Assembly: GCA_016801885.1 (NCBI GenBank)
Contig: CM028888.1
Coordinates: 1,658,501-1,722,500 of the forward strand
Reading direction: 5' to 3'
DNA length: 64,000 nucleotides
Origin: Toxotes chatareus
Taxonomy: Eukaryota > Chordata > Actinopteri > Toxotidae
Below the pieces are notes generated by a model. It worked only from the letters and a program-made list of their open reading frames with translations, was not told the origin of the DNA and ran no database searches. Below, one piece after another: positions 1 through 13,769 of the stretch (its first letter is position 1; the number at the start of each line of letters is the position of its first letter). Both the position numbers and the translations under genes were made by a program.

Positions 1-3000
1 AGCAAACCGTGTTTTTCATAACATAACATCACACTTCTTCTGCCTCTGCTGATAAAGCTGGGGACAGAGGTAAAGATTACTGAAACACACAAAACTAAAC
101 ATCCCACGCAGGATGACTCTTTGCACCAGAATCCACTCATTTTCTTTTTTTTTGGTCTTGGCTTTCAGAAAAGATCACACACAGCTGAGTAAATACAGAG
201 ACAACACACCTAAACAAAAACAGACAGCCGTGCACGCTAATTCACACAGCCATACTGCAACTGCACTACACTGCAGGGATATATATATGTTATCAGTGTT
301 TACAGTGATGAGAATGATGAATGAAGGCAAACTGAATCATTCTCTACGACACACAGTAGATTCAATGACTCAGCACCCACTGTCTCACACTCAAACCAAC
401 ACGGTCCAATCAGCCGTCACGCCCAGAACATATTTATAGTCCAATCAACAGTCAGCTCTCCATTAGAGTAAACAATCATTACGCTGATGTAAGAGGTCAC
501 TTCCAGGGAGGCGTCTGAGAGCAACTTTGATCTCAGTGGGAATTCCTGAATAAATCAAGCTGTTAGTTAACTAATTAACCAACAGCCATGGCAGACAGAT
601 GTTTCTCTGGTGAATCTTTCCTTAGTTATGATTTAAATAGCGATTCAACTGATTGTTAAACAGTGAAAACCAAAAATAAAAGCAGCAGGACCTCAGCTTT
701 ATCACAACACACTGCGTTCCCAGACTGTGTGAAGAGTCTGGGAAGCTTTTTGCTAACTCGTGACCTCCACTTCAAATCCAGATTCCAGGATCTTTGACCC
801 TAACTGAGACTAAATAAATAAAATGAAGAAAAACTTCCAGTATGTTTCAACACGTGCTCTTGTTGTTATTCTGCGATGAAAAACACCAGATGTGCATCAA
901 TTAGGAGGTGAGGATAATATCCCTAACTCTGAGCTGCAGTACTGTATCATGAGTCATGGTTCAGATTGGGAGAGAGAACACAGAGAAGAGACCATTTTCA
1001 GCTACTCTCCAATCCCCTGGTCAACAAACAACATGAACACTGACACAGCAAACGCTTCTCAGCCCTGCAAACATCGATCTGTATCTCACTAAAGGCTCGG
1101 CTAATTATGAGGCCGTGTTTTCTCTGTACCTTAACAACCACTTGTTTCTGCCACAAAGGGTTTAGAAGAATGAATCATACTCACCCATTTTAAAAGATGC
1201 GCTCACTACAATCACTCTTACCATCAAGTAAACATCTTGTACCAGGAATTCTAGATTAACAGATTAGAACATAAAGGCTGTCTAACACAAACAATTGATT
1301 TTTAAAAACACACAGTTCAGAGTTTGACAATGTTTGACAAGACTTATGTTCAGAAAGAACCGGTCACTGATATGAAATACAGTGTGTAGATTCAATGCAT
1401 GTAATAAAATCAGTGTTAAATCTCCCAAACTCTACTAGATCCACATGTGTGTGTGCATCTTTACAAATTCTCCAACAACTTTTGGAAGATACATCAAATA
1501 TTTCAGCTGAAGTTTGATAACGATGAAACATTTTCTTTGTTGCAACAGTAACGTCCTTGGTTTGATTATTTTGCTCAGTGAAAGCATCAATGGCAGAAGC
1601 TTCAAGTAGGTGTCGAAACAAGGAGACAGAGGATACATGTGATATTTGAAATTTAGATTTTAACACTGGAGGAGATTTAAGAGTAAATGCTCACAGATTA
1701 CTGGAGGACAAACAAAAACTAGTAAACCTGGTTGCTGAAACAGGCAGGTGAAGCTCTGATGTTGTTGTTGCCAAAATATTCTGAACATCAGACTGTAGCC
1801 ATGGGCTACTGCGCACTTCTGGGGTTAAAGTCCATATGTAGTTATTAAACTTTCATCACTGTTAGAGATCAACAGCTGCATGAAACTGGTCAGAGAATAC
1901 GCTTCAGCGCTTCAACTCAAGTGAAGAAAAAATTCAGAGAAGAGAAAAAATGGATGCATCCAACCCTGTGAGGAGGAGGCTGTTTAAAAAACAAGAGCCT
2001 CATTTCTGAACCTGCTCCTAATCTGCTTATTACTTTTTCAATTAATAGGCCAATCAAAAAAATTTTTCTGTCATTTGACATCAATAATCAGTTAATCAAC
2101 TAATCACTGCAGCTCTGACAGGCTGCATCAGATAAACTGTAAAGTCACATCATTTCCAGTTAAAGACCTGAAACATACAGAAGGTTGGTTCTGCTGGTTC
2201 TGATTCAAATTGTGAGTGTGTGCGTGTGTTACTCATTTTAACTTCATCTGTGCAACATGCAGTCATCTGGGCAGAATCATAAAAACATGCCCACGTTTCC
2301 TTTTAAGATACTCCAAAATAACATAGCTCAGATCCAGGGTTCAGGGCACAAAGATTGAAACAAACAAACATGTGTAACAAACTAAAATAACTCACATCTG
2401 ATTCCCTGATCCAATTAAAGACAGAATAATAGTAATAAAATATATATACATGAACAGCCAACATCATGCCAAAAGTGAGGATAGCTGCAGGATGAAAGCA
2501 GGATGTGAATGTTTGTTCACACAGACCTTGTGCCACAAGTTGAAAACAACAACAAAAAGCGGCGTAAGCCCCTCCAGCTGCTATGGCTTATTCACAAGCT
2601 TCTCCTCTCTCCCTCTGTGAAGCGTAGATAAATCTATAAGGCCTACAGCTGCTCAGGCGCAGGGAGAGTCATGATTTTGAGCATAAATCGCAGATTTCAT
2701 GGTGAGACCAGTTCAGGACACCACAACCTGTACCACACTAACACATCAGTGGACATCAGCTGCTAGCATAGCATCAGTCGGGGTCAGGTGGTATCACTGA
2801 TTTGTTCTGTGATGGTGAGGAATGCTGGGAAGGCACATCTGTGGGCTTTGCTGAATAAAATTGTCGGTCATATTTTGTGTTTTACGATGGATTTTTTCTT
2901 TTTTTATTTGTTTTTAATCTACAGAGAAACCTGAAGACTATTGTACAGCTCTATGTTTAGTGGACATGCATCTACACAGTTTAATCTTACAAAGATTTAA

Positions 3001-6000
3001 ATGTAATGAAAACATTTTGTAATGTAATGATTCAGTGTGTTTTCGCTTTCTTTCTGCTGTGAATAGTCCCATTGCTCAGAAATCTACGTTAAGCAAAAAT
3101 AATTCCATTCACTCGGTGAAAAGTTAATTTTATGACTTTATAATCAAATCTTTCCTGTTGAATTAATCTGATTTAAGCCAAGTCAAGCAGCTCATTGTGT
3201 TTTCAGACAAGGCTTTGCTTGACATTTTCCAATAATCAGTATGCCTGAGGATTTGGTTCTTTTGCTGGAATGTGAATTGCTACCAATGATGGAGATTAAT
3301 TCACACGAAAACGCTGAGGTTATTTTATAAAGATATTAAAGTGAAGACACGTCAGAACAGAAAATATCTGGATTTGATTAAAAAATAAAAAATAAAAATA
3401 ATGGTAAATTACAGATCAGGTCAGGACTATTTTAATCCATTTTTCTTTGCAGCAAAATCTGATGCAACAAACTGTACATTTTATTATTATTATTATTATT
3501 TTCTTTAAATCTCATCCAGGACTTGTGGTCCCATCATGTTGCAGCTGGTGGAGCATTGTTACGGGTCGGATGTGCATATTCTGACGTCAGATGGCAAAAA
3601 GTTTGTTTACCTTCCCAAAGAGTGTGGCAGAGGAATAAAATATTCATCTGTGTCTCGACAGCAGCCGTCTACAGCTCCAAATCGCTGTGGTTCTCCAGAG
3701 ACTCGACGCTAACCAAGACACCAGCCTCCGTTTTTGAACAATCAAATCAGATCCCTGAGTGACTTGACTGAACCCCACAGTGCTCAAGCTAACGATGCTC
3801 TACCTGCCATTTCAGGTTTGAACTTTAAAGATTCACCAGCTTCCTCTGGATTAATGTCAAACCAACTGATCTGTGTGGCTGGATTCAAAACGTATGAGAG
3901 AATATCTGGACTTTAGTTCTTGGGTCTGACCAAGTGTATTACAGAATATTTAATCCACATGGTGTACTGAATATTTGTTAGTGCGTAATGTGCAAAGTGT
4001 TGTGGTTTATCCTTACTAAACCTGTATGAAGCCACAGGGGTAAAGTACCTGAGTTCAAGTGTAGCTGAGGTTTGGAGACAAACGACCACAGGGAGATGTG
4101 AATCCACAGTGTTGCTCAGAGCTCCTGGTGTTAGAAAATAAAACGTCCCGGGAGCAACCGCTCGCCATACCACAGAGTCATTAATTCTGCATCATGGCCT
4201 GCCTGTCTACTGGCAGCAGCCAGGCAATGTGCATCCAGTGGCATCATTATATTAGGAGATGGATCAGAACAGCAGCATATAACAGGGGGTTGGTGGAGCT
4301 GTATGGGGTCAGATGTGAGCCCATGTACAGTATGTGACAGTGTACGTGACATTTAAGGGGAAAAAAAAAACTGCCATAAAATCTCTGAAGTGTTGCCGTG
4401 ATCTAACAGGAGGATGGAGAGGAATCCACAGAGCCACAGAGGCTTAACCTTGTTATTTTTTTTTTTTTTTTAATCCTAACACTTCCTGAGAGGTGACCCA
4501 TAGCATTATTTCACACACTGTGGTCCTCCAGAATAAAAAACAGAAGGAAACCTGCAGATTTTACAAGCGTATCTCACAAGGTCCAAAGCATTTCCCAAAA
4601 GATAAAACCAAAAATACAAGCCTACACTGAGGATTAAGGGAAACCACCTACGACAGGCAGTCATGTGAGCCGGACCAACATCAAGGAAACTAAAGAAAAA
4701 CGCCACAGCCCACAGAGATTAGGAGTTTGATTCTTGCATGCAGCAGTGAACAGATCCAGGAGTGGTTCATTGTTTATGTAGATATCTGTTTTCCAGTGGG
4801 TGTGTGTTTATATTGACTCATATAGACCAAAATAAAAATCAGTAAATAAATAAACAACAAACCAAAAAAGGAAATCACGACCTGAAACCTTAAAGGAAGT
4901 GGTTCTGCATGATGATAGCTACATGCATGTGCTGCATGTGTTCACATCATGTGATCACCAGCTCTGACTCTACAGAAGTAAAACTGGGTTTAATCACACT
5001 GAATGATGAGCTGCAGCTTTTCAGGCTCTTCTACACGATCAAACGCTTTATTTTGGAGGAATATCTGCATTTCCCAGTCATTATACACAGTTATGACTCA
5101 GACACTGACATGATGCAGCTTGTGTGGGAACCGGTTCTGTAGCTCCATGATTCTTCTTGTTCTTCTAATGATTGAGAAAACAGTGAATCTCAGCCCTCAA
5201 GAAAAAAGAAGCTGCAAGGAATTATCTTTAAAATACACCTTTAAAAAAACTTTTTCTGAGAGAATAATAATTGAAATATAAATGGCCAGGCTCCTGACTG
5301 CCGTGGTGACAACGGGTTTTGGCTTTCTCAGCCGCCCATTAAGAGTCTGAGCTGGAAGTTTCTGCATCAGAACAGTTTGCAGGTAACTGATGCTGAGCAG
5401 GTACAAACGTGTAAACTGGTGCAGGTGACTTTTCCACCACAGGTGACTGTTAGCTAATAAAGAACTTAGTAATAATTTAATTTGGTGATTGGCAGGTCAG
5501 TGTGAACGGACAGGTTCACACCGGCCTGTTCGAACGCCACATTCAGCTGTCGGGAAACAAGTGTTAATAAAAACTCTGATCTCCGTGTTTATTACAGCAC
5601 TATTAGCAATTCAGGAAGCAGCTATTTTAAATCACAATTACAAAGGCAGCTACACAAGTGAGTCGGATCAAGTTAAATACCAATTAGCAGTATGTGCCAG
5701 TTTTAATAGAGCTCTGACAATTACCATTTTTATGTGCATTGCAAAAGGCAACTCCAAAGTCTCTGCCAGTATCTCGGTAATTAGCTGCAAATTTCTGTAA
5801 TGTAGCAGGAAGAAGGGTCTGAAGGATCAGGAGGAGTGCTAATAGCAAAGAGAGTCGGTGGTCACATGAACAGCAGACCCTCACCACAGTGACCGAGAGA
5901 CATTTCACTGAATATTTTTTTAAAGAGCACACATTGTGAGTTTTTACTGCAGCACCACAGCAGGTCATCGTTCAGTGAAGTCCATCTGTTATTTTATTTA

Positions 6001-7017
6001 CTGTAATTATGTGTCGTACATTATATTTCCTGGTGGTTCCTCCTGGGCAGATGGAAAAGGTTTTTCAAGCTGTGCAGCCCATATCAACTCTGACCTTTGT
6101 TTGGCCTTCACTGTTCTCACAGGCAGCCGTCTCCTCAGGACCGCAGACGGAGGCAGGTCAACGTCTATAAACCGGTCTGAATATAAACAAAACTATAGCT
6201 CTGTGAAATGGACAGACAGTGGAACTAGAAAGGTCATAGTTTAACCACAAAGTTTACAGTGAAACTGAGACGTTTTTAAACATTCTTCATCTTTCAGGAA
6301 CAACGTACTGCACATTTATTGCTCCAGATATACAGCAGCTGAAAGCTAATCCTGTGGTTCTTGGCAACTGTAGGTTGAGATGCAGTAACAGAGAAGGCAG
6401 TAACAGTAAGAGCTACTTGTCTTATCTGATTTGAATGGCTGCCAAAAAATAAAGGAAGAATGAAGGAATCTCATTTAGATTCATGTGTCAGAGCTGATCG
6501 GTAAACGTATTCATCTGTGTATCTGCTCTGTGAGAAAGACATGTGATGGACGTCTAAAATGCTCCACACGTGTGTGAATCACCGTTGAATGTCTTTAATA
6601 TTTTGCAGGCCAGAACTGTGAGGAACAGTGAGAACCATTCAGATTTCCCAGAGTCTCTCCTGCATGGGCTGTTCCCATTAGCGCAGCAGCAGCAGCCACT
6701 GAAACCTATTACTTCTCAAAATGCTGGAAAATAGACCTAACCAGACATATTGTTACACAAAACTCAAGCCTTTCAAGCCACTGGTTGCCGGTTCATTGCC
6801 TCAGTGCCTTCCAGCAATTGAAAAAGCACAAAAAGATTTGATCAGCTCCTGGGAGCCGAGCAACAGAGCAGCAGCAGTGAAAATGTATGCCTTCCTGTCA
6901 CAGCTATAGGAGCTGAGCTCTGTGTGATGCTATCAGCTCATCAGGGTATGATACTGTCCTGTCTACGAGGTGGCATCTTAAACTGGGCTAATCACATACA
7001 TTTTTTTGGCATAAACA
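1..7017. other. Noncoding sequence, no gene recognised
   Basis: The sequence has mixed, fairly AT-rich composition with scattered short homopolymer runs. The longest ATG-initiated frames here are about 100 codons and none resembles a known protein, contains a domain motif or is flanked by a convincing pair of splice sites. A short TTA run lies near 3,480. I see no tRNA B-box, no LINE tail and no long inverted repeat. It may be intergenic, or the distal part of a large intron if the leftward promoter proposed near 39-40 kb is real. Confidence 0.6.
3479..3502. repeat. (TTA)n microsatellite
   Basis: About seven TTA units form an uninterrupted trinucleotide run that ends in a short T-rich stretch. 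Confidence 0.85.
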
Positions 7018-7081
7018 TACAGTGGGGTCCAAAAGCCTGAGACCACTTACACATTCAAGTTCATGGTGAAGTGGTCTCAGA
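7018..7081 (+). mobile_element. Tc1/mariner-like terminal inverted repeat remnant
   Basis: A TA dinucleotide at 7018-7019 is followed by CAGTGGGGTCCAAAAG and then CCTGAGACCACTT. I recognise this as the end of a Tc1-like transposon family widespread in fish. About 20 bases further on, the inverse AAGTGGTCTCAG appears at 7069-7080, so the two arms could fold into a hairpin. The sequence expected beyond the right arm is missing. I read this as an internally deleted, right-truncated MITE-like copy. The match to the family is from memory; the TA context and the inverted arms are visible in the sequence. Confidence 0.6.
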
Positions 7082-7439
7082 GAAGCTGCTCATTTATTTG
7101 CAGGGTTAAGTTTTAAGCAGCCGTGTCTCCTCCTTCTTCTCGCAGCTCCAGCCCAAGGCGAGTGAAACAAAACAGGCTTTTCACAGGAGCTTTGAGAATA
7201 TAAGCATCAGAAATGAGGTGCTGATCTCGTTTGGGTATTCACTCAGGTGTGATGGCATTTACATTTCAAATTCTAAAGTGTCAGAGGTGTTTTTATTTTT
7301 CCTGATGGTATCTGAAGAATCCCGGAGGCGACGCAAAGCCAACTGTGAACCTGTGCTGCCTGTTTATTTCAGCTCGTTGTGGTGAAAGGGGAATGTCCAC
7401 AGTTGTCTAATGTCTTTTGTGGCTCTGGAGGAGCTTCGT

Positions 7440-8110
7440 CATCTGACACAATAACCCTGATGAAGGAAAGAGCCGGTGGTGTCTGAGGTGGCAAAGATGG
7501 AGGACGAGCGTTATAAGATCAGGGCTGTAGCAGAGGGACGACAGGGGGGCTGGACACATCAGCATGGCGGAGCTGTGGACACACAACACACTCCCCCTCC
7601 CACTGAACATGCAGCGGGGGTTCGCTGCTCCCTCTGCAGCAGTCCACATGCAACCCTCCAGCACATCTTGTCAAGCTGCAAGATCACACTCTCCCAAGGA
7701 CACTACAGGTGGCGACACAGCCAGCTGGAGGGGCGCAGACAAAACAAGAGCAGAGGTCATCACCCACCACTGAGTCGTCACATTCAACCCGTCAGAGACG
7801 GTGGTGGCGACGCAAGCTCCACACCCAGAGTTCACCTGAGGACAGTCCCAGGACTGAACCGCCAGGACTGAACACAGTGATGTGGGTCAGCAGCATCCAG
7901 ACCGTACTGAGTGAACTGTACCACTGGAGGAGCAGAAGCTGCCTTTGAAAGGACGAGGCTGAAGGACTCAGCTCTCAAGTGCCGGGAGGCTGGCTGGAGA
8001 ACCATCACCTTCTCAGTAAGATGCCACTGTTGACTCTGCAGCTGACCTGTGGGCATCAGAGGAGGTGTGACCGGCAGTGCTGTCACAGCAGGTTAACACC
8101 TACCTGTGTA
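7440..8110 (+). pseudogene. Decayed C-terminal part of a retroelement protein (CCHC knuckle, endonuclease-like region)
   Basis: In the frame that opens at 7476, codons near 7,590-7,730 give a CSLC...HILSSCK pattern, a C-X2-C-X8-H-X4-C knuckle, followed by YRWRHSQ. A segment at 7,500-7,560 reads like RAVAEGRQGGWT. A third stretch in another frame from 7911 reads GAEAAFERTRLK, then CREAGWRTITF. Together, in this order, these resemble the C-terminal half of reverse-transcriptase-containing retroelement proteins annotated in fish and marine invertebrates. In R2/NeSL-type LINEs a CCHC knuckle sits between the reverse transcriptase and a restriction-like endonuclease, and the order here fits that. 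The pieces are in different frames, no reverse transcriptase core is left upstream and no tail is visible, so this is a dead 5'- and possibly 3'-truncated fragment. The exact clade is uncertain. Confidence 0.5.
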
Positions 8111-10459
8111 ATCAATGATTTTTTTTTTTTTTTGTTGATTCTCTGGAAGTCAGAGAAGTCAGGCTGGTTTCATGGATTCCACTGACCAGCTGCATTACAG
8201 CAACAACCCCAGCCCTGTGTTGTGTGTCAGCACTTTCCTTTTCACAGACTGTGGCTGTGACTGACTACAAACTGAGTTCCTCGTTACATCCAAAGAAAAT
8301 CTGGAGGCTTTTGCTCAGCACACTAATGGTCACGATGACGTGATGAAAGGACAGTAAAAAGAAGCAAGAGCAGTAAGTGGCAAACAACAATAACGACAAC
8401 AGAAACGGTGAAGCTCCATCCATCCTGGACTGAGCTTTTGTTCCAGGCTTCTCCTCCTCACTTTATAATGATTGAAGAGTGCGGATGCACCAAGGGAAAA
8501 GGCAAGATTAAACAGTGCCAACAAAGACAGATTGCCTGCATGGAAATGTCAGCACAAGTCATTTTGGAAAGAAATCACAGCAAAAATGACTAATTCAAAA
8601 GGCAGGTTTCTGATGAGAGAGAGGCTTTCACTCCCAGCTGACTACAAAAGAACTGACAAAGAACATGAGCAAGGGTGAATCTGGGAGGAAGGAAACGTCT
8701 TTTGGGACAACGGGTTAATAAAAAAATACTACTTTCACTCTAATGATGATGTGACGGCATCTGTGTTTTACTTTCTGGAAACTTTTCTGATATCACACAC
8801 ACACACACGCTGCTGTTATTTTAAGTTAAAAAAAAAACTCCATTAGTATTTATCTGGCTCGATGAAGTGTCAGACAGAATGTAACCTGCACCGCTCACAC
8901 CTGGAGCAGCTGAACCACAGGAAATTACAGTGTTGTGCCCCAGAGAAAAAAGAGAAATGAAACTTCAACAGAAGCTGCTCAACCTAGTTCTAATGTACAA
9001 TAAACCCTGAGCTCGCTCCACAGTCACCAGGCTCCAGGAATATGCAAACACAGCCTCTGTACGAGTCCCTGATGTTACTCAGTCCTTTTACCTACAGCTG
9101 CACTTTTGCTATGTTTTAATGAGTTTCATGTATTTGTGCTCCGGGCTGAGACTTCAGATGCTGGTCCGTCCGTTGGTCTGATGGTTGGTCCATCTCACAG
9201 CACATCAGCAGTTTCCAGCAGTTCTTCACTCAGAGTTTTTAATTGTGACACTGGCACAGTTTAAGTTGATGTCCTAAAAACTAAAACACATTTATGTCAC
9301 AGTGTTTTGGCATCTTTTGTGTTGTAGAGGTTTATTTTTTGTACCAGATTTTGTTTTATGGTTGTGTTTCTCTACTTTTTTCATTAGTCCCCTCCTTTTT
9401 TATTAACTATTCCATTCATGTATTTTTCAGAGGCTTTATACTTAAAGGGTACTTAACACCAAACTTTAGTTTGAACATGCTAAAATTCAAACCCAGAGCA
9501 CAAATTATTGATTTAACGAAGAATGAACCAGAACTCTCCGTCCTGCTGTGAGGGGGTTTGTGTTTTGATATGTCTCGAGAGGAGCTGTGAGATGGGAGCG
9601 ATTGTGACGTTGCTGTGGAGCTCGGGGTTGTGGAGCATGAGGCAACAGTGGAGATTTTTCTCTTTACGTCTAAAAGACAGAATGACTGAATCTGAGTCTT
9701 ATGAAACAACCGTGCTTTTTTTTTTTAAACTCAAAGAAGTGGATTTTAAGTTTCTTTTCAAGTGAAATTTGAAAAACAGAAGTTACTGTAACATTACATG
9801 ATAATTAAGATATGCTGTAGCTCTCTTTCATACTAAAGAGTGACTCGAGTAAACAATGAAGGCACTGACTTCAGCTTGTCAATAACTGAAACCGTGCTCT
9901 GACACAGGACAAGAAATACATGAAAGCTCACTAGAAATGTGTATATAAAAATATTGTAATTTCAGTAGAAATATACTTTATACTTCACACACAAAAATGA
10001 GTTCTGAATTAGGAAAATTAATTAAATTAAATTAATCACTTGAGGCAGATTAGAGGTTTTTAAAAACTGGAATTTGAAGTGACATGAGCCCAAAAAGTCC
10101 TTATCAGCACTGTGTTTATGCAGGGCTTCAAGTGCGAGCAGCCTAAGATAATTCACTCCACCAAAAAATGGCACTACTTAGCATTCAAAAGGCCAGGACC
10201 AGCAGATAACTCCCCGCTTATCACTGGTCTGGGATGTAACAGAGTTGAACTGTGTTAAATTATTCTGCCTTTTTTTTTTTTTTGCCCTGAGAAAATATTA
10301 GCATTATAGATAAATTACTGAACCCCGGCGTTTATCTCACTTTTTGGAACTTATTATTTTACACAGTGCTTCTCAGTTCGGAGACAGAAATAAGCAAGGA
10401 TAATGGAAGGTGCTTTATATTTCATCCTGAGGGTTTTATAACAAGTTTATGACATGGGG

Positions 10460-10760
10460 CTTTCCTTTCAGACGACCATCAGGCACCAAAGTGTCGGAGG
10501 GCTTTAATCAAAATTTACTGGAGTGTCCGATTATACGAGCAGTTTTATTGATGCATTAGCAGAAAGATGAATGTCTTCATTCAGACGGAGTTGAGGGATG
10601 TTGGAGTGACCCTGTCTGACGAGGCCTGTATTTGAAGTTTCAAAACAGATGCCAGGAGGAAGAGGATGGCTTTTGATACAGAGACACAGGCTTGATCAGC
10701 CTCTTCAGCAGGCCTCTGCCAAACAGGTAATCAATTCAAGATGCTTTTATGTGTATTTAT
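10460..10760. promoter_or_regulatory. Candidate conserved noncoding element
   Basis: This non-repetitive block carries clustered AT-rich cores, including CTTTAATCAAAATTTAC, TTTTATTGATGCATTAGC and, at its right end, GGTAATCAATTC. They resemble homeodomain/POU-type sites of vertebrate developmental enhancers. No frame is open. The proposal rests on texture and motif content only, because no alignment was possible. Confidence 0.25.
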
Positions 10761-13700
10761 ACATCGACTTGCTGCTTGTCTTCATTCTGAGAAGCAATGT
10801 GATTGTACGGCGGAAGTGAGCGAACGATGTCAGTGAGAGGTTTTCATCCCTGTGAGCAAAGAAAACGTCTTTTCATCACGTGGCCGTAACACGCCAACCT
10901 TTTCTAGACCAACAGTTCCCAAACGTTTCAACCACAAAGAGATTTCTCCTTTTTGTATTTTAATAACTTAAAGGATCTGAAGATGTAAAAAGCAAAGACA
11001 AGAAGAAAGTCTCCAAAAATGTAGAAACTCTGCTTTACTGTCCTGTTCATCATCCTGTGACCTTTATTCCAGACAGCAAATTGTGCTGATATTAAGCAGA
11101 CAAAGATGTTGTCTACATCTCTGCTTGTCCTCCATGAATCCGAGATCAAAAGTTTTCTGCAGGACCGAAGAAGAAAACTGTCACAAGATCCTGTTCCCTG
11201 CAAGCGATTTGTCATGTGTCGTTTTTATGGAGAGAAATGTAGGAAAAATAATGTTTTATTCTACTTTAGTTCAAATTTGAAAAGAGATTTTTTATGACCC
11301 GTTTGTTGCTGGAGAATGAAGGACATTTTAAAAACTTCACAAAGGGTTTAATGATGGTGGGTCAGACTCCCCGCCAAGTTTGCTCTCATCCCGTCCAACT
11401 GGACATTCTGCTCTTACATGATCCCAGATGATAAGCTATAATTGAATATACCCAACACACAGTCACTGGAATCAAACAGACCCCCAAAACCACACAGCCC
11501 CCTGAGCACCTGCGGTAATGGCTTCGTAAACAGCCCGCTATTCTGGTACGTAATGACCCATGAAGGAACCCCTCTGTGAGCCAGTAGCTAAATCTAGCCG
11601 CCGGCTTTTGGCCTGCTCATGAAATGTGCTCTGACACTGACAGAGTGGGACAGGTGGCAGAGGCTGGAATGGATGCCGGGGCTGATTGATAAAGGGCCGC
11701 TCACTGCTGCCGCCGCCGAGAGGCGTCTGGCACTCTGCAACCGAGAAGCCGAGCTGCTAAAGAGTCGCCGGAGTTCTTCCCGGTCACCTCCAGACGCCAC
11801 TGACGAACCGGAGCAACAGAGCTGAAACTTGGTGTCTGGAAGTTAATTTGCCATCCATTAGTCCTGCAGGGGGTGTGGTTATTAGCTGTAGCAGTGTGAG
11901 GTAGACGTGATGTAAGCTACATAATTGTGGAGTGACTGCATATGTTGTTGCAGATCAGGTCAGCCAGTCAATCCATCAGAATACATCAACATGCCAAGCA
12001 GGCAGATGCCACACAAGGAGGCTTTGTATGAGAAATCTGTTTTCCATCATCAGCTGTACATAACATCAACTGTATATGACACGAGGACGTTATCCTGTAT
12101 TAGAATTTTCACAAAATATATTATAGTGACTAGATGGATGATTACAGATAGATGAATGGTGATTGTAAATAATTTCTTGTTTGCTTTCTGGGTTTTAATG
12201 TTACATTTCTAATAAATTAAGGATGAATTCACCCACATTTTTGTTTTCATCATGACTGAAGCTTTAAATAAGGCCTGTGTAGTTGGACACAATCAGTTTG
12301 GAAACACAAATTCAGGTTAGCGTCACACTGCTCATCAGCCCTTTCGTTTATTCCACAGCTTACTGACTTACAACTTACACAACTTACTGTAGCTGGTTAA
12401 CAAAACTGCTAAAGCTAGCCTCTGATGTCGGTGACAAGAAGATTTATTGCTGCTTGGTCCAGATCCAGTTCTAACAGTCAGCTACCAGTTCTCCCCTCTC
12501 TGACTCTAACCTCCACCTCCGCTGTCATCCTCCTCATTTCTTTGCCATGGTCTTGTTACTTGATATACAGAGATCCTTCATTGCTATGGCGACAGCTGAG
12601 GGTGTGAGTGCTGATGACCGGCCGTGGGTCATCTTATCAGCCCTTCTGTCTGTCATTCTGTCTGCACGCCGGGTCTGTTTTGTGTCAACACTGGACTAAA
12701 ATTAACTCTGTGATGTCAAGGTTAGCAACCCTGCGTGTCGCACGCTCTGCAGCTGAGACTGAGAAGCGACAGGATGAAGTGGCTGCGACTTTGTACATGT
12801 TAAAAGGATGGAGAACAAGAACGGCAGCAAATATTTCAAAGTACAATGTACTGAAGCCCAAATGAAATGTTCTGCTCCGGTTTAATGGAACATTTCTCAC
12901 AAATATTTCAAACTAATCCAAGCCTTTAATATTTTCGTTGAATGGAGTATTGAATCAGAGGTTGAAAAACTTGTTTAGCCAAAATAAAAGTTACATTTAC
13001 TCCTTTTTCTGTTGGAAATGATGGGCTCTAAATGTGTAGTGTCTTTGACCTCCTTTCATCCTTTCAGGCTTTCGTTTTACTTTGAAAGATGCGTTTTATA
13101 ACTTCTCTGGAAAAGCTTGTGTGTGGGTTGGTTTGTGGATTTTGTGAAAATCCTGAGATTTTAACTGAAATGAACGACAGTTACAAATAAAAATGCAGAG
13201 CAGGGCCAGAACAACAATATTACTGATCCTGAACTGAAGCTTATTCTGACTGAATCTGTTCCTGGACTAAATCTGAGCAGAGAAACCGAAGATGTGGAAA
13301 TTCAGAGAATACTAGACAGGGCGCCGTCCACCGAGGCCAACATCGCGTCAAACTACAAAAATGCTGTTTTCTCTTCACGTCTAAAATCTGCGGGACAAGA
13401 GACAAGTAAGGTAAAGTACCAGTTTTGGTCTTGGTAAGTTGAAGTTAATTCCATTAAGTCTGACTCAGTCCATGAATCAGTGAACAGTCACACTGAACAA
13501 TGGCAGCTGTCTCATCTCCACTATGCAAGCAAGCTTGTCAGTTTCTCTAAAGAAGCTTCTTACAGGCCTCAAAACTCCACTAGGGTTTTCCTTATGTCCC
13601 ATTTTCACATACCAAATATCAAATAGGCTGTTTCGTGTTACTCTTGACAACTCTGAAATCCCTGGAAGACGTGACGTTGTACAATAAACCAAAACTCCAA

Positions 13701-13769
13701 TGGCAGTGAAAAAAAGAGCTGTTCTATTTTATATATTCTGACGCTGTTTTTGTGCTGTATTCTTCCATC

